A program made the position numbers and the translations under genes. A stretch of 64,000 nucleotides of DNA. Origin: Brienomyrus brachyistius (taxonomy: Eukaryota > Chordata > Actinopteri > Osteoglossiformes > Mormyridae). Every line of letters begins with the position of its first letter. Position 1 is the first letter of the stretch. This document shows positions 11,281 through 19,983 of this stretch, one piece after another. The stretch is taken from the NCBI RefSeq assembly GCF_023856365.1, contig NW_026042834.1, forward strand, positions 1-64,000. Reading direction: 5' to 3'. The notes under the pieces were generated by a model, which saw only the letters and a program-made list of their open reading frames with translations, was not told where the DNA came from and did not search any database.

Positions 11281-11761
11281 GATCCAAACGGGATTCCCAT
11301 TTCCTTTCTGTGGGATCCAACAGAACACGGGCTGACCATCAGTCAACATGTCTTCAACCGTGCAGGACAGGACCCAGTCCAGGCCAAACCTCACGGTGCT
11401 GGTGTTAATAAAAAAAATGTAAGGAACATGCAGCTGCAGCTCACACACAAACACAGTCCACAGCATCCAGAAAAAGGTCAGGCCTTTTTCTTCTTTAGCT
11501 GACTCCGCCCAGACCTCGCCCCCTTTCTGGGCGCCTCGCACTATGCCTTTGAACTGGCCCTGCAGCTTGGCCCGTTTCCTGTTTCCCAATGCAAGTCATA
11601 AGATTCACCCGTAAATGATATTTTGAATCGGAACGATATTTATTACTATTGTTTAGATTAAATATATAACGGTTTAATGATTGAATATAACTTGATATTG
11701 TTGTTTGTGTTGTTTAGTTTGAGGTTCTAGTTTCTGTCTTTATCCGCTTTCGTTTCAGTAG
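11281..11761. other. Flank and presumed tbxt intron
   Basis: A minus-strand open frame of 105 codons (11272-11589) has no recognisable domain and begins inside the inverted repeat. The rest is AT-rich and ends in a pyrimidine tract with an acceptor before the first visible tbxt exon. Confidence 0.35.
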
Positions 11762-12045
11762 GCAGCTGGTTCATCCCAGGCTCAGGGTCTCTCTGCTCTT
11801 CATCAAACCCACACCCCCAGTTTGGGAGCACCCTCTCCCTCTCCTCCCCCCACGGCTGTGACTGTTACTCCTCCTTGAGGAGTAACTGCTCCGCCCCCTA
11901 TCCCAGCCCCTATACCCACAGGAGTGCATCACCCAGTGAGCCGCCGCCCTGCCTGTCCCCTCACACAAGCACACACTGAAATCATGGTCCTAAGCTCTCT
12001 GTGTGGGTCACCACGATAGTACAGCACACCGACGATTACCCTCTG

Positions 12046-12130
12046 ACTGAATCAGAATCAGCTTTATTTGGCCAAGTATGTTCACACATATTGGGAATAG
12101 TTAGACATTTAATCAAAATAATTAAGACAA
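12046..12130 (-). mobile_element. LINE 3'-end fragment in tbxt intron
   Basis: ATCAGAATCAGCTTTATTTG followed by GCCAAGTATG is the reverse complement of a common 3' terminus of fish Rex-type LINEs. No coding part is attached. It lies in the intron between tbxt exons a and b. Confidence 0.45.
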
Positions 12131-13290
12131 GACATAAACATACAGTTCTGTTGATATGCGACGCATATAACCTCTGCATTCACAGCACTGCTTCAGTTAT
12201 CGAAGAGCAAATTTCCAAAACTCACTCAGTCCGATAACCTAAAGTAATAAGTCATAATCCTCTTCATACGTTGCAGTAATGGGAATGAAATCTCACTCAG
12301 TGTTTATGTAATGGAGCAATGGAATTTCGTGAAATTTCCAAAAGTCCACAGAAATATTTAGAAAAACATTCCTGCAGACTGAGTTTTTGATATTTGCTTT
12401 TCAATTAACACAATTTTCTTCAGTCTGAGGTTTAACAGAATTCAGCCATATGCTGTTCAAAAAAAACTACACAGAACAAAAACAGAATGGACTTTACATC
12501 TGTCTGAAAGGAAAGTTGACACAGGCTGCAGCAGTGAACAAATCAATCAATGTATTAAAGTTAGGCATTAAGTAACTGGAGGCAGTATATACATAACATG
12601 ATAACATGCCTTTTCTGTATTGACCATATTAAGGACGCTGTAACACTGCCCACCACATACCTGCTTCATTTATTGTTTTATACTTGCAGCTGCTTATTCA
12701 GACAGCTCGTCTACCTGTCTGTCCATGTTGCCCTCCCATGACAACTGGTCCAGCCTACAGGTGCCGTCCCATTCCGGCATGTTACCCATGAGTCATAGCG
12801 GCACCTCCGGGAGCAGCTCCAGGTGAGCCCGTGCCTCCCCTCCCCCACCTGTCCCCATGCTGAGTCTCGGGCCCCCGTCTTCCCTCTTGTTCTCGCCTAT
12901 ACCCACATCCTGGCCTGTGTCTGCATCGTCTCACCTCGTTAACAGGACTTTCGCCTTCTTCTGTCCTGATCCATTCAGGCCCATCATTCTGGGACATGCT
13001 TTGATTTATTTCGCCATAGTTACTCTTTGTTTTCCTTTGTACTTTGCACTCTACAAGTAAAATGAATAAAAAATAGGCATTATTTTGATATTGTTTTAGT
13101 ACAGTGACACTAGTATATTTGTTGTTGTTTCCAGGCAACACTGCATGCTGATTTAACGTCTTTCCTTAATCTCCACCCCATTGCTCACACACAGCCAGTA
13201 TCCCAGTTTGTGGTCAATGAGCTCCTCCTCACTCACCCCAGTCTCCTAGTCCAGTGGAATGTCCAACAGCTTGGGCTCTCAGTTCCTGCG

Positions 13291-13567
13291 TGTCATGCCC
13301 GGCTCGTCCGCTCCTCCTGTGTGCCACGCCCCCTGATTACCCACGTGTTTTCTCCCGATTTGTACCCAGCTGTATCTAGTTAATTTGCTCAGTCCTGTGT
13401 ATTTCAGTCCGTGTCTTACCTGAGTCCAGTGTCTGTCATTGATGTTTGTATGCGTGAGATGTTTCCCCGTCCGCGCTTCCTAATTAAACTCCCGTTTTTG
13501 CCTGTCCGCTTGCTCCTTGCACGCCTTGCCCGCACGATCGCCTGCCTGCTTGTACCCGATCGTGACA
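13291..13567 (+). mobile_element. Solo LTR, gypsy-type, inside tbxt terminal exon
   Basis: 277 bp, beginning TGTCATGCCCGGCTCGTCCG and ending CCCGATCGTGACA. It is flanked by the perfect 5-bp target-site duplication CTGCG at 13286-13290 and 13568-13572. Removing the LTR and one copy of the duplication restores a continuous tbxt reading to the normal stop at 13745-13747. The related LTRs at 4351, 31970 and 53228 share its GCCACGCCCCCTGATT block. No internal genes remain, so it formed by LTR-LTR recombination. Confidence 0.92.
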
Positions 13568-13921
13568 CTGCGCAGCTCTACAACTCATTACCCAGGGCTC
13601 TCGCACCCGGCCACAGTGCCCCTCTCAGGCTCCCCGCTGTATGACAGCACTGCCCCATCGGAAGTTCATGAAGCCTCACAGTACGACGCCTCTCCCCACG
13701 CGCGCTTAGCCACCACCAGGACTCCCATCACTCCTCCTTCCCTGTAGGGCGGCGCACTTCCATTATTATTACAGTTTCTACTGTCACTCTGTTGCTTTTC
13801 CTGGTGCTGGACTTTTGACAGATAAATACATTATTTGTTGCATTCAGTGACAAAAGATTGGTCTGTTTAACACCCTCAGTCTCCACCCTATGAGCCCCTT
13901 GTTGGCGGCAGAATCAGGAAG

Positions 13922-14608
13922 ATGTCGGAGAAAGCAGAGGTAAAGTGAATAGTCACCTCGACAATAATGTGGAAACCGCTAATGGTGATCATGCCTGTGT
14001 GGGTGAAATGGATCACCACAGTATAAGCGGATGATGATTATAGACGATTTTTCCCTTTTTCTTTATGTCTGTTTACCATCTAATAGGCATTTTTTTTCTT
14101 TGGGATGCGTCTAGGTCAGATACGACCAAAATATTTTTCTCATTTCAGAAGTGAAAAAAAATATTGCTCTCAGATTCTGTTCAGTTGTAGTTTTTTAAAA
14201 TAATGTACCTTGATTTGTGTTTGTTTAAAATGCCATTACCTGTTGCTTACTGGGCCGCTGAAAATGTCTGGCCCAGCTAAATTTCTTGGTTTAAAAATCT
14301 GGCCCAACTACTTTCCAGACCTGGACTAGCCCTACTGAATCATACACTAATGTTATTCTGTTATGTGGGCTGTTGTGATAGGGAGATTTGCTGGATGCTG
14401 CACGACGGGTGGTGTCCCTGCTGCAGAATGCCCTGTCTGAAGCAGCACCTAGAGACAGTGAGGGTTGTTGTTATCACCTTAATATTGTATATACGCAATC
14501 TGTTATTTCTTAACTAATATAATTGTAAGGTATTCTTCTAATATATTGTGCACAGCCAACAAAAAAGAGAAAAATGCAAAACCAAAGGAAGGCTTTCTTT
14601 TCTCTTAA
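13922..14608 (+). CDS. Three candidate exons, unidentified small gene
   Basis: ATG at 13922 starts an 18-base exon (MSEKAE) with a GTAAAG donor. A second exon (14382-14457) after a TGATAG acceptor reads GDLLDAARRVVSLLQNALSE then AAPRD, with a GTGAGG donor. A third (14556-14608) after a TTGTGCACAG acceptor reads TNKKEKNAKPKEGFLFS and a TAA. Phases are 0 then 1 and fit at both junctions. The middle exon looks like an amphipathic helix. I do not recognise the family. It may be the 5' end of a longer gene that has since decayed, or a chance set of exons. It lies 175 bp downstream of the tbxt stop on the same strand. Confidence 0.3.
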
Positions 14609-15041
14609 AAGTCTTTTTTCTAAACCAACTGAGAGTCAGTTAGAGGGGTGTTCATTATCAGTATTGTTGCTGGCATTTCTGAAAATGTGCCAATTTTAGT
14701 CAAGTGGCTACTTTTCAAATGCAGTCCCTGGCCAAGATGAAGAAAGTTCATGAAGACTACATGATAATATTAAGCACTGACATAACAAACAACATTTTTT
14801 ACATGCAAAATATACAGGAAATATACACTGCAACAGGCTAGGATAGACAAATAACCAAATACACTTGCAAGCCTGACCACTTTAGACCCCAGATTAGAAA
14901 ATTGGTGAATGAGCATATATTTTTTCCAAGTTTTGTTTTGCTTTCAAGTTCTCACAAATAAAAAAAAAAAAAAGATTTTCCCACTATAGCCAGATCCAGT
15001 TTCTGTGGGGGGCGGGGGGGGGTGACAATTTGTAGTAATAA
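14609..15041. other. No gene recognised
   Basis: AT-rich sequence with an A-run near 14960 and a G-run at 15006-15020. No repeat family is recognised. Confidence 0.4.
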
Positions 15042-15873
15042 CTATTTCCTGCTGAAAACCACTGGTAAACTATCCACATGTCTCTGAATATCTGTGAGTC
15101 CCGAGACCTCCATGACAGATAGATATAAGTTGCTAGTGTTGATCGGCAGGAAATCTTCTCCAAAGCCCCACCACCACCTCACACCAATCCACCCAGGGTT
15201 TACTCCAAATAAATTTGCTGGTAATACAAACCGGATCAACTTGTGGTTTGTGTCCACGTGTACTAGAGACAAAGGCCCTGGTACATTCTGCGTACAACAC
15301 AGCCAAGACTTGACAACCTTTATATGATGCGCATGGAATCAACCCTATGCATGGAGGCTGCAACTCTTCTCCACCGAACCCTGTAGCCCATTGACTGCAG
15401 CCTGCATTGACTATCCTGTAGCCTGCATTTGGTAGATCATTCTTGACAGAAGAAACCAAATTGTCAAGTTCCCTAACACAGAGCTCATACTCTTTTATTC
15501 TTCTTAAGATTGTTCTTCTTGAAACACCCATCAGTGTGGCTATGCAAGGCACAGGAAGTTGAGTATGGAGCATTTCTTTCAAACATTGTTCTTCAATCAA
15601 AATCTTGGGTCGTCTATTGGTGGCAGCGACTTCCTGTGTGACACATGGGGCTGGACGTTCCAGATGTGCCCTCACAAGGTCAAAGAGCTCTTGCAAAGCC
15701 AGGGTGATAGCAGGAGGTACTTCAATGTGATTAGACAGGGCCTGCAGAAGATACAGCTCCTGATGACAAAGAAACTCCAGGTAATCCAAATTTAGTGGAG
15801 TCGCGCTGAATCCTATTTCTATTTTATGCAGAAGACTTTCGAGAAGGTGGTATCTGAGCTGTTCACAGAACAA
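15042..15873 (-). pseudogene. Integrase-like (rve-type) transposable-element gene, broken
   Basis: The minus frame gives 246 codons from 15873 with an N-terminal helical part. A helix-turn-helix-like LMGVSRRTILRRIKEYELCV follows at about residues 115-134, then KNDLPNAGYRI. This matches the DNA-binding region of fish proteins with an integrase core. The frame then slips: a +1 frame carries RLSRLGCVVRRMY and another carries SLVHVDTNHKLIRF, the first catalytic-aspartate block. The rest of the core is absent. At least two frameshifts are needed, so it is not functional. The source may be a Ginger- or gypsy-type element or a domesticated integrase copy. Confidence 0.5.
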
Positions 15874-16429
15874 ATTATAGTTAATGAGGTGTCAAGATCT
15901 TGTCTCTGATCCACACACTAGGCCTACCATTCAAAAGTTTTAATTATGAAAATGAAATGTTTTTGTTTTGTGAGGTGCTTGTTCATGTATGATGATGTAG
16001 TGGCTGCTCTGTTTGACCGTGGTAAACCTTTTCACAAACAATATAAGTGAAGAAGTATGACATTAGATCTAAGGACCAGAGTATAATAAAGTTAAATAAA
16101 ATCCATCAAAAACACTTACTCAGTGGAGATTCCAATGTAGTAGGCAGACAACTTTATGGCTTTAATAATGAGTGTATTTAGCAGCTACAAGGACAAAAGA
16201 TATTATAAACCTCTCCATTTTAATGCTAATTTAATAAACATTAACAGATAGCACTTAAGGTGGTTTCGCCTATAGTCTGCTAACACTAACCCGAGAACTA
16301 ATATCTGAGGAGCGTTCTTCCCAGGATTTGAATTTATTAAATTGGCTTTGTGATGTTGTATTAAGAAATTTTATTCACAATGCAATTTACCGTACATTGG
16401 CCCATTCTTTTATATACGGTAAGACGAAG
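15874..16429. other. No gene recognised
   Basis: AT-rich with no open frame of note. It could be an upstream intron or flank of the integrase-like gene, since an acceptor-like tract is present near 16110 on the minus strand, but nothing supports an exon. Confidence 0.35.
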
Positions 16430-16625
16430 CGGGAAATTCGAGCGAGCGAGTGCTGTGCAGACGCGAGCGCGTAGAGGGGATGGGTTTTCAGCACTCGAGC
16501 ACACGCACGCGCGTGGTTCGACTTTTGGCCCTAATTTAACGGCGAGCGAGTGAGTGAGTGCTGTGCAATCGCGAGCGCGTAGAGAGCATGGATTTTCTGT
16601 TTTTATGCGCACGACTTTTGGCACT
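16430..16625. repeat. GC-rich direct duplication (two units of about 100 bp)
   Basis: Two units share GAGCGAG, GTGCTGTGCA, GCGAGCGCGTAGAG and CGACTTTTGGC-CTAATTTAACG in the same order. One starts near 16438 and the other near 16541. CpG is dense here compared with the flanks, which could mark a small promoter island. No transcript is evident. Confidence 0.6.
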
Positions 16626-16762
16626 AATTTAACGCCATAGAAATGTGTGTTTAAAAGGGGAGGAGATCGGGTTGCAGCGCTGGTGTGAGCGGTTTCTCCG
16701 GGCAGTTCGCTCGAGGCTAACGTGGCTTTGGGAACGTGGTGTACCCGTCACCCATGCCAGGG

Positions 16763-16887
16763 AAGAAATCAAAACCGAAATGCTAGGAATATGGACTTCA
16801 TCTTACGTCAAGCGTTTTCCCCTCCATTGACGCCCATAAAGAAAAGGCTTAAAGTCCATATTCCTAGCATTTCGGTTTTGATTTCTT
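16763..16887. repeat. Perfect 36-bp inverted repeat, 53-base loop
   Basis: 16763-16798 is perfectly complementary to 16852-16887. The stem begins AAGAAATCAAAACCGAAATG. The loop itself contains CGTCAA and TTGACG facing each other. Transcribed, it would fold into a long hairpin. A CAGGTAAGT donor-like sequence follows the right arm at 16890. Confidence 0.85.
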
Positions 16888-17586
16888 GTCAGGTAAGTCT
16901 TTATGGCCAGATACATTCGCGAGAAATTTGGTGATTTGTGGTGACTGTTTTAATACATTAAGTTGCGTTACGCATTTTCACATTAAGCGTTTTAGAATGT
17001 CCCGTGGCAGGTATCCCCTTCTATTGCCCTAGGGAGGGTTGTAACCCTCGTCTGTATATTAATAAAGAATAATCCTTCTATTCCTGTCTCATGTATCTGG
17101 ACCTCCCCAGCAATTTAACGAAATTTGGTGGCAGCGGTTACAAGTGAACCCGTTTAAGTTTAGCGCTCATACTTCCGTCCATATGTTTAAGACCCACCTT
17201 GGCTGACTTAGCTGACATGTCCTGATTTCATAATCTTCAAATTTGTAATCTTTTCTCCTTCATCTAACTCCATGTTTTTAACTTCTTGTCATTTTCTTGC
17301 CGTTTGACTCATAGAAAATTATCAGACTTAAATGACACGTCAGCCTGTGCAGACAGCGATTTCAATGTTTTAATAAATTGGCCAGCAGGTGGGGGCAGTG
17401 CTCAATTTCATTAATGCCATTCAGAAAACTTTCAGGCTTTATGTCTTAATGAACAGCCTAGAAAAGGACAAAGCATTATATTACTGATGCATACAGCAGA
17501 TCCCCAACTCAGGCTGTGTTGCATATTCTTAACAGTGCTACAGTATGTTCACACAGCCAGTACAAACAAACTTGCAAGATCTAGAC
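16888..17586. other. Intergenic; possible LTR end near 17120
   Basis: There is an AATAAAGAATAA poly(A)-like signal at 17063. It is followed at 17127 by TTTGGTGGCAGCGGTTAC, which resembles an LTR-element primer-binding region. No LTR start or internal gene could be placed, so this stays a suspicion. Confidence 0.25.
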
Positions 17587-17891
17587 CAGGGGTCACCAAC
17601 CTTTTTAAAACGGAGAGCTACTTCACGGGTACTGAGCCATACGAAGTTTGATATCAGTTTTAAACGCCCTCCTAAACATGTCTAAACTTCATGCATGATA
17701 AACATGTTTTAAATGCTTTTTTATATTCAATTTCAAATCTATATAAATGCAAATGTGATAGATTAGAAACAGGACAAAATTAAATTTTAGATGATGTTCG
17801 CTGGTGAGTTGTGCTATTTTATAGAACAGGTCCACGGGCAACTCATGTGGTCATTGGGGGCATCCTTGGGGCACCATGTTGGTGACCCCTT
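17587..17891. mobile_element. hAT-type MITE with 8-bp target duplication
   Basis: Terminal inverted repeats are CAGGGGTCACCAAC and GTTGGTGACCCCT(T). The flanks are the perfect 8-bp duplication ATCTAGAC at 17579-17586 and 17892-17899. The size is 305 bp and there is no coding capacity. Eight-base duplications and CAGGGG ends are typical of hAT elements. Confidence 0.85.
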
Positions 17892-18049
17892 ATCTAGACC
17901 TACCACATCAGGTAGGAAGGTGCCTATTTCTACCAACTATTCAGACCATCAGACCCAAACCATACATTCAGTCATGCACAGGCACTCCACCAGAGGGCTC
18001 TACATTCTGTCCTACATCTGCTCACCTGTTAGACCCACACTCAGTCTCC

Positions 18050-18320
18050 ATCCTGATTTCTACCTACTACTCGGACTATCTCACCAAAACCAGTCCTGTG
18101 GCCTGTTCTATGAAGCGGGGTTACTGGCTTATTGGGGAAACTTGTCGGATTTCTTGATCGGGACCTTCAACTGCTCTGCCATAGAGAGCATCCTAACATG
18201 CTGCCTTACGGTCTGGTATGCGGGCTGCTGGTGGCCTCCTACCGCTCTGCCATAGAGAGCATCCTAACATACGGCCTTACGGTGTGGTATTCGGGCTGCT
18301 GGTGGCCTCTATGACTTTTT
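18050..18320 (+). mobile_element. LINE RT C-terminal fragment with 71-bp duplication
   Basis: The frames give AIESILTCCLTVWYAGC and AIESILTYGLTVWYSGC, a C-terminal block of fish non-LTR reverse transcriptases. The block occurs twice in tandem, starting at 18173 and 18244. The 71-bp period changes frame between copies. No other part of the LINE is recognised. Confidence 0.55.
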
Positions 18321-18639
18321 TTGTAGACAGTCCATCTGTGTGGTGCTGTTTGCACGAATTGTTTTGGGAAATGCACTTACCGTTTTGCAGATGTTAAGGG
18401 TGATTCCAGAAATGCATCAAAGCAACTGAGGAACTGCAATGTCACTGTACAGTTACTTATAATGGGCGCCAATGTAATGTGTAGAGTGGCAAATAAACTG
18501 ATTCACCATTTACTCTCATGTACATCACTTAAAATGCTTGTTTTAAATGCAAATGTGTGAATGTAAATCTAAGCAGTAAAGCTACAATTTACATTCTGTT
18601 TGCATGGTGGAAAGAACATTTAATATGCCTTTTAAGTGT

Positions 18640-18850
18640 GATTAGAAGATCTAATGCCTGTGTGCTTGTAATAAGATGGTCGCTGGTTCAAACCCAGCCA
18701 CAGCACATCTCCCCCAGCTCACTGGGCATCACTATGGGTGGCTGCCCTTCGCAGACAACTTACTCTGTTTACTCTAAAAAAAAGAGAGCAAGTTGAGAGA
18801 GAAGTTAAGACAATTTCTCCACAGGGACCAATAAAGTATCAATTATTATT
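18640..18850 (+). mobile_element. tRNA-derived SINE (family B)
   Basis: A B-box-like GGTTCAAACCC near 18689 is followed by CACTGGGCATCAC, CTTCGCAGACAACTTACTCT and a 3' end CAATTTCTCCACAGGGACCA ATAAAGT. The same 3' architecture recurs at 35225-35440. This family is distinct from the ATCC-tailed SINE. Confidence 0.6.
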
Positions 18851-19231
18851 ACTGTATGAGAGACTGTCTAATATCAGATAGATAACAGACTCATACTGTG
18901 CTGAGCTTGTCTGAGAGAGATGATTAGCAAATGCTCTCCCACAGTATCTCAGCACTCTGTACAAAGAACTTTATATGCTCAGTATCTGCTCCTGTTTATC
19001 TAATTGTTCTCATTTTAACTGGATGTTAAGGAGTAAATTAATAAACGTCATGTAAGTGCACATTAAAATGCTTTTTCACTGTTACTTAAGTTCCCATGTG
19101 AACAGCCAATCAGATCAGCCTGATGTGTGTCTCTCTGTTTCCTCTCTGTTTCCTGCCCTTTCATCCCGACCACGACCATGATCTCTCACTTAGCAGCAGA
19201 GCAGTTTATTCTAAACAGTGGAAGCACAAAA

Positions 19232-19952
19232 ATGTTCAGACTCTTTGGTCTTCTCATTTTCATTAGTAAGGCCCTATAATATAAATTATTTTGGGATTTT
19301 AATATTTTCATTTATCTGTATGATGTGATCAGTGGAATTTGGCCATTTAATCTGCATCATAGTTAATAGTTATTTAGATTACTATTATATGTCTTATTTG
19401 ATTATGATTTTTTTTTGTTTTTCTGTTTTTGCAGACACTGCACTGACTACAGATGTTGTTCAGCCCAGTCACCTGATGAGGGTTCAGCTTGGAGACAGTG
19501 TGACCCTGACATGCTTCTGTCAAGGAGAAACAACTTTTGTTACTTTGTTTAAGCAAGCTGTTGGTCGGAAGCCCCAGCCCATGGCGAAAGCACTTCTCTA
19601 CGTACCTGGTGAATTTTACAAGGAATATAAAAGCATAAAACGTTACTCCTTACTGAATGCAGAGGGGAGTTTTAACCTCACTATTTCTAACGTGGAGCCG
19701 TCAGATTCTGCAGTGTATTATTGTGCTGCTGTGTTTCTTCATGAGGTCACCTTCGGGAATGGAACCTTTGTCATAATCACAGGTAAATGAGATTCCAACT
19801 ATTTTCATATTTGCTTTATTATAATGTCAGTAAGATTATTCCCTGCAAAATAATTTTGACAGTTTAGTTGTTTGTCAATATAAAATTAGCAAAGATACCT
19901 TATTGTCTGCTTTGTTCCATAAATGTTTTTCTAAACATCAAACAAAAATCAT

Positions 19953-19983
<31 letters not shown>

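Larger units (their letters stand above)
11762..13747 (+). pseudogene. Brachyury (tbxt) 3' exons, disrupted
   Basis: Three exons encode the C-terminal transactivation part of Brachyury, the T-box factor of notochord and mesoderm. Exon a (11762-11935) includes HGCDCYSSLRSNCSAPYPSP then YTHRSASP. Exon b (12690-12822) includes STCLSMLPSHDNWSSLQ and GMLPMSHSG. Exon c (13195-13747, interrupted) includes QYPSLWSMSSSSLTPVS, then SGMSNSLGSQFLR, GSPLYDS, SQYDASPHARLA and a PITPPSL end. Splice phases agree (1, then 2), with GTGAG donors and AG acceptors. Two lesions are seen: TAG at 13247-13249 where relatives have glutamine, and a solo LTR at 13291-13567. A conserved tryptophan near the end is arginine. 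T-box exons are not in the window. This is either a decayed duplicate or a gene truncated at its C-terminus. Confidence 0.85.

Noticed and set aside
11272..11589. 105-codon minus-strand frame upstream of tbxt
   Set aside because: No known domain, and it begins in the inverted-repeat arm; not enough to call a gene.
17375..17400. CTCF site GGCCAGCAGGTGGGGGCAG
   Set aside because: Two extra G bases break the core spacing.
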